Shown piece by piece: positions 16,540 through 23,389 of a DNA stretch of 38,662 bases (positions are counted from its first letter, which is position 1; the number at the start of each line of letters is the position of its first letter). The position numbers and the translations under genes were made by a program. The stretch lies in assembly GCA_002069605.1 (NCBI GenBank), contig MWBQ01000208.1, forward strand, positions 1-38,662, given 5' to 3'. A model generated the notes under the pieces. That model did no database searches. It saw only the letters and a program-made list of their open reading frames with translations, and was not told the origin of the DNA. The DNA is from Candidatus Atribacteria bacterium ADurb.Bin276 (GTDB lineage Bacteria; Atribacterota; Atribacteria; Atribacterales; Atribacteraceae).

Positions 16540-16602
16540 GGGCATGATAAATCAAGCCCCTACCAAAGAATATAAAATTTTAGGGGCACAATGTATTGCA
16601 CC
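16540..16602. repeat. Two palindromic repeat halves at the broken end of amt
   Basis: 16540-16559 is an imperfect hairpin (GGGC-A-TGAT / ATCA-A-GCCC) followed by CTAC. 16583-16602 is a second near-palindrome (GGGGCACAAT / ATTGCACC). Both carry the GTAGGGGC-type end seen in short dispersed repeats of many bacteria. On the minus strand they encode the last 16 or so residues and stop of the amt fragment, so the gene runs out of Amt homology exactly where the repeats begin. Confidence 0.55.
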
Positions 16603-16815
16603 GCCACCACTTCCAAACATTAAACCCCAACCAAGAACGAGAAATCCTAATTTTGATACAGCAAAAAAACATAAAATTCTTTGAAAGGATATTGACAGTG
16701 TTTTTTTTGACCGATTAAAACCCGGTTCCACCATGGCAAAACCAAGATTCATAAAAAATACCAACATTGAAGCAATAATTACCCAAATGGTATCTAGCAT
16801 TACCTTATAGTCCAT
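16552..16815 (-). pseudogene. amt: Ammonium transporter (Amt) N-terminal fragment
   Basis: Only 87 codons remain of a transporter that is normally over 400 residues with eleven membrane helices. Residues 7-71 match Amt helices 1 and 2: LDTIWVIIASMLVFFMNLGF, AMVEPGFNRSKKT (usual form A-x-V-E-x-GF-x-R-x-K-N) and LGFLVLGWGLMFGSGGG. The match stops near residue 71, and residues 72-87 plus the stop are encoded by the repeats at 16540-16602. Within the fragment some conserved positions are changed, as in decay (KKTLSISFQRILCFF). The start keeps a good GGGGGAT ribosome site at about 16821-16827. No downstream amt remnant or glnK is seen. Function is almost certainly lost. Confidence 0.75.
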
Positions 16816-17000
16816 TCTTAAATCCCCCTTGACAAAGTTTAAAATAATGGATATTCGGTTGATTAAGAATCTCTTCGCTGAGACAATAAAGGAATAAATT
16901 CAATCACTGTAGTGTGAGAAGGTCTTTCTTCAAAACTCTGAGGGAAAGAAAGCGTTAATCGGGTAACACTCCATTGTATTACCTTGGTAAAACCGATAAA

Positions 17001-17039
17001 ATAAAAAAAGCTCTTCCCACAACATCGTGGGAAGAGCTT
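17001..17039 (-). terminator. Intrinsic terminator on the minus strand, in the amt leader
   Basis: A perfect 13-bp stem (17008-17020 with 17027-17039) and 6-nt loop, followed on the minus strand by a run of seven T, then ATTTT. Transcription from the promoter at 17056-17085 would stop here before reaching amt unless antiterminated, so it may be an attenuator. Confidence 0.8.
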
Positions 17040-17055
17040 CATTGCTATGATACAA

Positions 17056-17085
17056 TTTCTACCATATTCAATGAATTCATGTCAA
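17056..17085 (-). promoter_or_regulatory. Promoter on the minus strand ahead of the amt leader
   Basis: Perfect TTGACA (minus strand, 17080-17085) with TAGAAA (17056-17061) at 18-nt spacing. It would transcribe a leader through the terminator at 17001-17039 toward the amt fragment. Confidence 0.45.
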
Positions 17086-17180
17086 GAAGTTGAATAATAG
17101 AAACAAATCAATACCAAAAATTTTTTTAATCTTAAAAAACCAATACCCATTAAATCATCGATAAAAAATTGCTCAGATTC

Positions 17181-17209
17181 TTGACAATTACTCCTTACTA
17201 CTATATAAG
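17181..17209 (+). promoter_or_regulatory. Promoter for the aminotransferase operon
   Basis: TTGACA (17181-17186) and TATAAG (17204-17209), 17-nt spacing, near consensus. The leader to the GTG start would be about 200 nt. Confidence 0.6.
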
Positions 17210-17417
17210 AGTGAATAAAATCTTTTTATAGTGAAAACGGGCTAGGGCAGATTTTTCACTCTTTTCTTTTGAAATCCTAATATTATATTCAGCCCATAAT
17301 CGTCGAAATGAATCACTCCAAACCGAATCCGTGGAACCGAAATAAAATTTTTTAGCTCCAATACCAGCGTTACCCACCACCTATATATAAAATTAAAACC
17401 AAAATAGGGGGCACACA

Positions 17418-18608
17418 GTGAAAATATCCCAAAAAGTCAATCAAATTGAACCGTCGGCAACTCTTGCTATATCAGCTCGAGCAAAAACCATGAAGAAAAA
17501 CGGATTGAACGTTCTATCCTTTAGTGCTGGAGAACCTGATTTTGATACCCCTCAATGTATTAAGGATGCCGCAAAGTTAGCTATTGATCAGGGATTTACC
17601 AAATATACTCCGACATCGGGAATCATCGAATTGAAAGAAGCGATTTGCTATAAATTAAATAAAGAGAATGGTCTTGCCTACCATCCTGACGAAGTGATTG
17701 TTTCCTGTGGAGCCAAACATTCACTTTTTAATGCTATCCTGACCCTTTGTGATACCGACGATGAAGTTCTTCTTCCTGTTCCCTTTTGGGTGACTTACGT
17801 CGAACAAATCCGTTTGGCAGGAGGGAAACCCGTTTTTATTCATTGCGATCCCAAAACACTTCGGATAAGTTGGGAAGATATCCTTAGCAAAATTACTAAT
17901 AAAACCAAGTTATTTATCTTAAATAATCCTTCTAACCCGAGCGGAATAGTTTGGGATATTGAAATTTTGAAGAAAATTGCCGATCTTGCTGTTGAAAAAG
18001 ATATCATAATAATTTCCGATGAGATATATGAAAATTTGATATACGATGGAGCTCAGGTTAAAAGTATAGCTTCCTTTTCTCCAGAAGCTCAAACGCAAAC
18101 CATCATTATCAACGGTGTTTCTAAGACTTTCTCCATGACCGGATGGAGAATTGGTTACACAGCCGGCCCAAAAGCAGCAATACAAGCCATGGGACGTTTG
18201 CAAGATCACTCCACATCCAATCCGACCTCTATTAGTCAAAAGGCTGCCTTAGCTGCTTTGCAATGTGATCAGCAAATAGTACAGAATATGGTAAAAACAT
18301 TTAATCAAAGAAGATTGTTGATGATTCAACTTTTAAATGAAATTCCTGATATAACTTTTCCAGTTCCTCAAGGTGCTTTCTATGTTTTTGCCGACTTTTC
18401 CTCTTATTTTGGAAGATGCTTTGAGAATCAACGAATCGACACTTCACAACAACTTACCGAGATCCTTTTAGAAAAAGCCCTCATTGCTGCTGTGCCTGGT
18501 AGTGCTTTTGGAATGGAAGGATATCTGCGTTTTTCTTATGCCACTTCAGAAGAAAGCATAGAAAAAGGAATGACTCAACTGAAAAACTTTTTACAAAACA
18601 TTACTTAA
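17418..18608 (+). CDS. Class I/II pyridoxal-phosphate aminotransferase, aspartate aminotransferase-like
   Basis: Cytosolic PLP enzyme, 396 residues, fold-type I subgroup Ib (the Thermus/Bacillus AspAT group). Motifs: SFSAGEPDFDTPQCIKDAA at the N-terminus, FTKYTPTSGIIELKEAI, LNNPSNPSGIVW (the N-P-x-NPSG motif), SDEIYENLIYDG, the PLP lysine K236 in VSKTFSMTGWRIGYTAGP, and the carboxylate-binding arginine in LRFSYATS. GTG start with AGGGGG at 17405-17410. Sixteen nucleotides separate it from the homocitrate-synthase-like gene, so the two share a transcript ending at the terminator 19871-19900. Substrate could be aspartate, alanine, aromatic or 2-aminoadipate; this subgroup is broad. Confidence 0.9.
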   Translation: MKISQKVNQIEPSATLAISARAKTMKKNGLNVLSFSAGEPDFDTPQCIKDAAKLAIDQGFTKYTPTSGIIELKEAICYKLNKENGLAYHPDEVIVSCGAKHSLFNAILTLCDTDDEVLLPVPFWVTYVEQIRLAGGKPVFIHCDPKTLRISWEDILSKITNKTKLFILNNPSNPSGIVWDIEILKKIADLAVEKDIIIISDEIYENLIYDGAQVKSIASFSPEAQTQTIIINGVSKTFSMTGWRIGYTAGPKAAIQAMGRLQDHSTSNPTSISQKAALAALQCDQQIVQNMVKTFNQRRLLMIQLLNEIPDITFPVPQGAFYVFADFSSYFGRCFENQRIDTSQQLTEILLEKALIAAVPGSAFGMEGYLRFSYATSEESIEKGMTQLKNFLQNIT

Positions 18609-18624
18609 AGGGGGTATCGACGAC

Positions 18625-19860
18625 ATGCCAAAAATCTTTTTACTTGATGTAACCAATCGTGATGGGGTGCAAACCGCGCATTTAGGTTTAGCCAAAATAG
18701 AAAAAACTATTGTCAACATGTATCTTAATGAGATGGGTGTTACCCAAAGTGAATTTGGTTTCCCAACCACCCATCATGAAACCAATTATTTGAATGCCAA
18801 TCTTGAATTGGCTGATATGGGAGTTTTATGCCCGATCCGTTTAAGTGGATGGCTTCGGGCGGTCAAAAAAGATGTAGAGGTGGCATATCAACTGGTTCCA
18901 AAGTTAAAATATCTCAACTTATCCATTTCCACATCGGAACAAATGCTTTCAGGAAAATTCCAAGGACGAATGACTCGTGATGATGTTATTCATTCTATGA
19001 CAGAAGCGACCCAAGCTGCATTACAGTTGGGTGCGGTTGGGGTGGGGGTGAATGCTGAAGATGCTTCACGGGCTGACGTCGAATTCCTTATTGATTTTGC
19101 CTTAGCAGGGAAGGAAGCCGGAGCTGAGAGATTTCGTTATTGTGACACTCTTGGCTATGACAGCCCTTTTAGTATTTATGATAGAATTATTAAGATTGCC
19201 GAAGCCTCAAAAATGCCTATTGAACTTCATTGTCATAACGATTTGGGAATGGCTGTCGCCAATTCGATCAGTGGCGCCAAAGCAGCAATTGATGCTGGAT
19301 GTGATGTCTATATTAACACAACAATTAATGGAATTGGAGAGCGATCTGGCAATGCTGATCTGATTACTGTCATTTTGGCGATTAAATATGCCAACTATTT
19401 TGACAATGAGAATTACTCGTTTCTTGAAAATGTAAATCTCAAAGCCGCTTGGAAAACCTGTAAATACGCTTCTTATGCTTTTAAGGTTCCCATTCCAATA
19501 ACTCAACCAGGAGTAGGAGCCAATGCTTTTGCTCATGCTTCTGGTATTCATGCTGATGGAGTCATCAAAGATCGGAAAAATTATGAGCTTTATGATTATG
19601 AAGAATTAGGGCGTGGGGAGCCGGAGCTGATTGTAACTGGTCGCCAAATCGTTGTGGGTGAATATAGTGGTATACGTGGTTTTCGTAATGTTTATGATAA
19701 TTTGGAAGTTGAATTCAAAAACGAGGAAGAGGCTAGAAAAATTCTCGAGCTTACTCGATTTGCTAATGTTGAAAAACAAAAACCCCTGGTTGAAGAAGAA
19801 CTGTTGTTTATAGCTTCCTATCCAGAACAAGCAAGAAAAATTCTCACCCTGACTCCCTAA
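18625..19860 (+). CDS. Homocitrate synthase / isopropylmalate synthase family enzyme
   Basis: 411 residues of the DRE-TIM metallolyase (HMGL-like) family, which condenses acetyl-CoA with a 2-oxo acid. The N-terminal metal and substrate motif reads DVTNRDGVQTAHLGLAKIEK (usual D-x-T-x-R-D-G). Metal-site and catalytic blocks follow: SISTSEQMLSGKF, VGVNAEDASRAD, RYCDTLGYDSPF, IELHCHNDLGMAVANSISGA (H-x-H-N-D) and INTTINGIGERSGNADL. There is no LeuA-type regulatory domain; about 100 residues follow the barrel, with HASGIHADGVIKD. The family includes homocitrate synthase, and in anaerobes enzymes acting as Re-citrate synthase; sequence alone does not choose. ATG with GGGGG a few nt upstream. Co-transcribed with the aminotransferase. 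Confidence 0.8.
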   Translation: MPKIFLLDVTNRDGVQTAHLGLAKIEKTIVNMYLNEMGVTQSEFGFPTTHHETNYLNANLELADMGVLCPIRLSGWLRAVKKDVEVAYQLVPKLKYLNLSISTSEQMLSGKFQGRMTRDDVIHSMTEATQAALQLGAVGVGVNAEDASRADVEFLIDFALAGKEAGAERFRYCDTLGYDSPFSIYDRIIKIAEASKMPIELHCHNDLGMAVANSISGAKAAIDAGCDVYINTTINGIGERSGNADLITVILAIKYANYFDNENYSFLENVNLKAAWKTCKYASYAFKVPIPITQPGVGANAFAHASGIHADGVIKDRKNYELYDYEELGRGEPELIVTGRQIVVGEYSGIRGFRNVYDNLEVEFKNEEEARKILELTRFANVEKQKPLVEEELLFIASYPEQARKILTLTP

Positions 19861-19870
19861 AAACTAATTT

Positions 19871-19900
19871 GAGCGGGGTTAAATCCCCGCTCTTTTTTTT
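19871..19900 (+). terminator. Strong intrinsic terminator after the homocitrate-synthase-like gene
   Basis: GAGCGGGG (19871-19878), loop TTAAAT, CCCCGCTC (19885-19892), then eight T. Eight G/C-rich pairs and the T-run make it unmistakable; it ends the 17418-19860 transcript. Confidence 0.95.
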
Positions 19901-19912
19901 AAATCCATCCAC

Positions 19913-19941
19913 TTGTATTTTCAGCTCTATACTCGTATTAT
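19913..19941 (+). promoter_or_regulatory. Promoter of the class II aldolase gene
   Basis: TTGTAT (19913-19918) and TATTAT (19936-19941) with 17-nt spacing, 57 nt before the TTG start and just after the terminator of the previous operon. Confidence 0.5.
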
Positions 19942-19997
19942 ATATCCGTTTGCATAATTACCAAATTTTTTCTCTTTTAAGGAAGGAGTAATCACAA

Positions 19998-20864
19998 TTG
20001 CCACTGGTTTCAACGAAATATCTTATTGAATTAGCGGAAAAAAAGGAATTTGCACTTCCTGCTTTTAACTCTCCCCATTTAGAATTCATGACTTGGATAT
20101 TAGAAGAGGCGGAAAAATTACATTCTCCGGTCATCATTCAGTTCGCTCCAGTAGAATATTATTTTTTAGATATTGCCGCTCTTTCTGAAGCCCTTCATGC
20201 TCTTTCTCGAAAGTTTTCAGTCCCATTTTCTCTTCATCTCGACCATAGTCATGAAATTAAAGAAGTCATGGACGCCATATTAAATCACTTTTCTTCGGTA
20301 ATGATCGATGGGTCAAGACACTCAATTGAGAAAAATATCGAGATTACCAAAAAAGTGGTTGAAATTTCTCATCTTGCTGAGGTGATTGTTGAAGGAGAAA
20401 TTGGCCGAGTAGGGGGACTGGAAGGAGATGAACAATGGGAAGTCGATCCCGAATCTGACGATTTCTTCACTCTTCCTGAAGAGGCTGCCTTTTTTGCCAA
20501 TAAAACTGGCGTTGATTTGTTAGCGGTTGCGGTTGGAACCCGTCATGGACTTTATAATGGCATGGTACCCCGACTACAATTTGATCGTATTCGTGAAATA
20601 AAAAAACAGACGCATTTACCCTTAGTTATCCATGGTGGAAGTGGGACTCCAGTTGATCAGCTTCAACAAGCAGTCCGTGCCGGAGTGAGAAAAATCAACT
20701 TCAGCACTACGTTGCGCGTGGCTTTCTTAAAAAGCATTCGCGAGTATACCGATCATCATCCTGATGAACTCTTTTTACCCAAAATATTCCGGGACATTTC
20801 TCCTAGTTTAAAAGCCGCTGCTCGAGAATGTATGGAATCTTCCTTGTCAGTCGGGAAGGCATAA
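19998..20864 (+). CDS. Class II fructose/tagatose-bisphosphate aldolase family protein
   Basis: Zinc-dependent aldolase fold, 288 residues. The zinc-binding and catalytic segments are present: SLHLDHSHE (usual H-x-D-H), SSVMIDGSRHSIEKNIEITK, VEGEIGRVGGLEGDE, AVAVGTRHGLYNG and VIHGGSGTPVDQL. The phosphate and substrate loop near the end reads KINFSTTLRVAF, where fructose-bisphosphate aldolases have N-x-D-T-D; this form is nearer to tagatose-type or uncharacterised members. Substrate is therefore unsettled. The start is TTG at 19998 with GGAAGGAG at 19981-19988. Single-gene unit with its own promoter. Confidence 0.82.
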   Translation: MPLVSTKYLIELAEKKEFALPAFNSPHLEFMTWILEEAEKLHSPVIIQFAPVEYYFLDIAALSEALHALSRKFSVPFSLHLDHSHEIKEVMDAILNHFSSVMIDGSRHSIEKNIEITKKVVEISHLAEVIVEGEIGRVGGLEGDEQWEVDPESDDFFTLPEEAAFFANKTGVDLLAVAVGTRHGLYNGMVPRLQFDRIREIKKQTHLPLVIHGGSGTPVDQLQQAVRAGVRKINFSTTLRVAFLKSIREYTDHHPDELFLPKIFRDISPSLKAAARECMESSLSVGKA

Positions 20865-20889
20865 CTTCAGAATAGATTCTAGCTTTATG

Positions 20890-20979
20890 TGACGAAAAAA
20901 GACAAAAGATGAGATTCTCACGTCGCACAATACGTTCCTTAGAATGACGACTAGAAATGCCCCTCCAACGGAGGGGCAT
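20890..20979. repeat. Degenerate intergenic repeat ending in a perfect hairpin
   Basis: 20957-20966 and 20970-20979 form a perfect 10-bp stem (ATGCCCCTCC / GGAGGGGCAT) with a 3-nt loop; no T-run follows. Before it, 20908-20947 (GATGAGATTCTCAC ... CCTTAGAATGAC) resembles 12249-12290 (GACGAGATCTTCTC ... CCTCAGGGTGAT), suggesting two decayed copies of one dispersed element. Confidence 0.4.
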
Positions 20980-21067
20980 CACGGAGAAACGGGGTTGGTT
21001 GCACTTTTAAATATTACATTTATTTTACTGTTCATTTATCACAAATTACAATTTTATAGGATGAATT

Positions 21068-21484
21068 ATGCTGATCATCGTTCATAGTCTTTGGGGTTTA
21101 ACATTAGCAACTCAAACTCAAAATATTTACCTTTTACTTTTAGGAGGGGCAGGGGGGCACATTCTCCTCGATGCAATCCCTCATCGAGACTTGACCACCG
21201 TCGGTCAAGTGATAATTGATATAATAATTGCAGCGACTTTTTCTCTTTTTTGCCTGAAGATATTTTCTCTTCCTTTTGTTTTTGCCTGGTCAGTTCTTTT
21301 TTCAACTCTCCCCGACGTCGAAGTTGCATTTCGATATTATAGTAAATGGAAAGGAGTTTATTTTCCCTCTCATTTACCGTCCTGGCATGGAACTCTTAAT
21401 TCTCATCTAGGAATTTTAATGAATCTTTTTATTGGATTGGTTCTCCTAATGGTTTTTCTCATCAAAATCAAAAAAGTACTCTAA
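21068..21484 (+). CDS. Small polytopic membrane protein, unknown function
   Basis: 138 residues with four likely membrane segments (about 1-30, 44-64, 68-82, 113-136). Charged and metal-ligand-type residues cluster in the loops: GGHILLDAIPHRD, LFSTLPDVEV and SHLPSWHGTLNSHLG. This recalls the YdjM/DUF457 group of membrane proteins annotated as metal-dependent hydrolases, but the likeness is weak. ATG at 21068 has AGGA about 6 nt upstream; an earlier ATG at 21061 is out of frame and stops quickly. Its stop overlaps by 4 nt the stop of the convergent methyltransferase gene. Confidence 0.6.
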   Translation: MLIIVHSLWGLTLATQTQNIYLLLLGGAGGHILLDAIPHRDLTTVGQVIIDIIIAATFSLFCLKIFSLPFVFAWSVLFSTLPDVEVAFRYYSKWKGVYFPSHLPSWHGTLNSHLGILMNLFIGLVLLMVFLIKIKKVL

Positions 21485-22524
21485 TTGGCTTCCACTTTTT
21501 TAAAAACGGATTCTTGTCTCCAATCTTTTCCTGCTTTGATAAACGCATCAATATTTTCAAGAGGAACATCCTGAGGAAGATCACACCCGGTGCTAAGAAC
21601 AAAAGGGGGGTGGCTTTTTGTTTTTTCTAATATTTCCATGGTTTGAATATAAACCTCATTCGGATTGGCAGTAAGCATTTCTATCGGGCTCAAATTACCA
21701 ATCAACATTACTTGTGGTCCAACGATTTCTGCTGCTTTTTTGAGATCAACCATACTATCTAAACTTAAACCTGCTACTCCTGTATCAGCCATTACTTTTA
21801 ACAAATGGGTACTATCACCACAAACATGGAGAATAATCTCAATATCATCGAAGATTCCTACCATTTCCCGATATAGACTGGTCAAGTTTTGACGGAATTG
21901 ATCCGGCCCAAAAATGACTGCCGTTGGTTCTAATACCATTATCATATCAGCACCAGCGTCCCTGAGAGCCTGTGTATATCTCATTACAACTTGATAAGAA
22001 AACTCGACAGTTTCACGAAACAGTTCTGGTTCAATCAGGCTTTTAATCGCTAATTCATTAGCTCCAATAAGTAAACCCGCCAGGGTAAGCGGTCCAATGA
22101 CATAAGCTCCTACCGGGCAGGGGAATGCACTCCGCATATGATGGAGTGTTTCAATAAATACTGAAACGCGACCATCGCCTAAAATATCTATTTTACGAAA
22201 TCCTCTTAAATCTTCATGGGTTTTTACCGGATGATCTTCAACCGATGGAGTTTCTTCTAAGGGAAAACGGACCGCCAATCCTAATGCGCTGGCTTCAACA
22301 GAAAGATCCATCATAAAAAACATGGAATCGGGTTGAAAACGATCATAAAGTCGGCTGAGTGATTGAAACTGTACGATATGATTAAACTGATTTTGTTTTA
22401 TTGTAGTTTTAGTTAATTGGAGACCTGGATAACCCATTAAAGGAACAATAGGTCTCCTTCCTTGCTCGTAAAGTGTTTTCGCTAACGATGAAAGAGAGAA
22501 CCGTTCCTGCATCCTTTTTGACAT
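21481..22524 (-). CDS. Uroporphyrinogen decarboxylase family protein, MtaA/CmuA-type methyltransferase
   Basis: 347 residues of the UroD fold, in the branch containing corrinoid:CoM methyltransferases (MtaA, CmuA) rather than haem-pathway HemE. Supporting motifs are the zinc-ligand segments ILHVCGDSTHLL (H-x-C) and VLSTGCDLPQDVPLENIDAF (the second cysteine), along with VIGPLTLAGLLIG and MIGNLSPIEML. The start is taken at the third of three ATGs in a row (22522-22524), 8 nt after GAGG; earlier in-frame starts at 22551 and 22530 have worse spacing. No corrinoid protein or other methyltransferase gene lies next to it, so the methyl donor is unknown. Preceded by a near-consensus promoter with a dyad at its start point. 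Confidence 0.82.
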   Translation of the reverse strand: MSKRMQERFSLSSLAKTLYEQGRRPIVPLMGYPGLQLTKTTIKQNQFNHIVQFQSLSRLYDRFQPDSMFFMMDLSVEASALGLAVRFPLEETPSVEDHPVKTHEDLRGFRKIDILGDGRVSVFIETLHHMRSAFPCPVGAYVIGPLTLAGLLIGANELAIKSLIEPELFRETVEFSYQVVMRYTQALRDAGADMIMVLEPTAVIFGPDQFRQNLTSLYREMVGIFDDIEIILHVCGDSTHLLKVMADTGVAGLSLDSMVDLKKAAEIVGPQVMLIGNLSPIEMLTANPNEVYIQTMEILEKTKSHPPFVLSTGCDLPQDVPLENIDAFIKAGKDWRQESVFKKVEAN

Positions 22525-22550
22525 CATCATCACCTCATATATATAAAACA

Positions 22551-22565
22551 ATAAACTATGTTTAT
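22551..22565. promoter_or_regulatory. Operator-like dyad at the methyltransferase promoter
   Basis: ATAAAC-TAT-GTTTAT is a perfect 6-bp inverted repeat directly downstream of the -10 box at 22566-22571, covering the expected transcription start. A repressor bound here would block the methyltransferase promoter. Confidence 0.4.
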
Positions 22566-22594
22566 ACTATATACTCGGCTCATGATTTTGTCAA
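22566..22594 (-). promoter_or_regulatory. Promoter of the methyltransferase gene
   Basis: Minus-strand TTGACA (22589-22594), 17-nt spacer, TATAGT (22566-22571); about 40 nt before the start codon. One of the best promoter matches in the window. Confidence 0.7.
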
Positions 22595-22721
22595 TAATTA
22601 TATAAAATATTTATATAATTACTATAGGTGCTTTATAAAGGTTATTTTATCTATTTATTTTAAATATGACCGATTTTATAATCAGTATATATTTATTATT
22701 CATTTATATATAACAATTGGG

Positions 22722-23000
22722 TTAAAAATTCTTTTCCATATACTTCATAATTTCTGCCAAAGCTTTGGTTCGGTTTTCTCCATTCCCGTTCGGGTTATCT
22801 TCGTCAAGACATTCCTCCAGGTATTTTTTTAAAATTTCAGTGTGAGAACGGCGGAGTAAAGAAATAGTCGCTAATATTTGTTTCAAAATATCAACATGAG
22901 CTGCGTCGTCATGAATAAGACGAATAACAGCATCCAGTTGCCCTCGTGCGTTATTTAATAACTTTAAGCTTTTATTGGGTGTAGTTTTGCGTCTTCTCAT
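22722..23000 (-). CDS. CsoR/RcnR-like (DUF156) regulator with altered metal site
   Basis: 92 residues from the ATG at 22998-23000, which overlaps the stop of the gene before it (ATGA) and follows GGGTGA by 7 nt; a TTG 15 nt further up is less likely. The all-helical CsoR pattern is clear: LLNNARGQLDAVIRLIHDDA, HVDILKQILATISLLRRSHT and EILKKYLEECL. In copper-sensing CsoR the ligands are Cys, His, Cys. Here the matching positions are His (AAHVDIL), Tyr (KKYL) and Cys (EECL), so it has a single cysteine and is not a standard copper or persulfide sensor. It may sense another ligand. Co-transcribed with the YjbQ-family gene. No metal transporter gene is nearby. Confidence 0.75.
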   Translation of the reverse strand: MRRRKTTPNKSLKLLNNARGQLDAVIRLIHDDAAHVDILKQILATISLLRRSHTEILKKYLEECLDEDNPNGNGENRTKALAEIMKYMEKNF

Positions 23001-23389
23001 ATTATTTTCACCCAAATTTTCCGAGAACGAGGACCATCAAATTCACAGAAAAATACTCCTTGCCAAGTCCCGAGCATTAAATCGCCCTCCTTTATTATTA
23101 CCAGCGCTGAAGACCCCAATAACGAGGCTTTAATGTGGGCTGGAGAATTTCCTTCTTGATGTAAATATTCAAAACGATCGGGGATCATAACATTTAACAT
23201 CCTTACGATATCATTCACTACATCGGGATCGGCGCTTTCATTTATAGTTATTCCTGCAGTTGTATGGGGAACCTGAATAATTACGATACCATCTTTTGTC
23301 CCCGATTTTTCTACTGCTTCGCGTAATATTCTTGTTATAGAAATAAACTCTTCTTGCTTTCTGGTTTGTAATTGAATTTCGGTAAACAC
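22997..23389 (-). CDS. YjbQ / UPF0047 family protein
   Basis: 130 residues, full length for the family. Conserved blocks: VPHTTAGITINESADPDV, HQEGNSPAHIKASLLGSS and LGTWQGVFFCEFDGPRSRK. The conserved His, Glu and Asp residues line a putative active site; members have been reported to show thiamin-phosphate-synthase-like activity, but the physiological role is unsettled. GTG start (23387-23389) with GGAAGGAG about 10 nt upstream. It is first in a two-gene unit with the CsoR-like regulator, joined by a 4-nt overlap. Confidence 0.88.
   Translation of the reverse strand: MFTEIQLQTRKQEEFISITRILREAVEKSGTKDGIVIIQVPHTTAGITINESADPDVVNDIVRMLNVMIPDRFEYLHQEGNSPAHIKASLLGSSALVIIKEGDLMLGTWQGVFFCEFDGPRSRKIWVKII

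Larger units (their letters stand above)
16816..17417. other. Intergenic region between broken amt and the aminotransferase
   Basis: About 600 nt without a protein gene. It holds, from right to left on the minus strand, a promoter (17056-17085), a terminator hairpin (17001-17039), and a small hairpin (GGTAACAC at 16962-16969 with GTATTACC at 16976-16983, one mismatch). These make up a leader for the amt fragment. On the plus strand it holds a promoter (17181-17209) and a leader of about 200 nt for the aminotransferase. A hairpin GTGAAAA/TTTTCAC lies at 17231-17259. No known riboswitch consensus was recognised. Confidence 0.6.
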
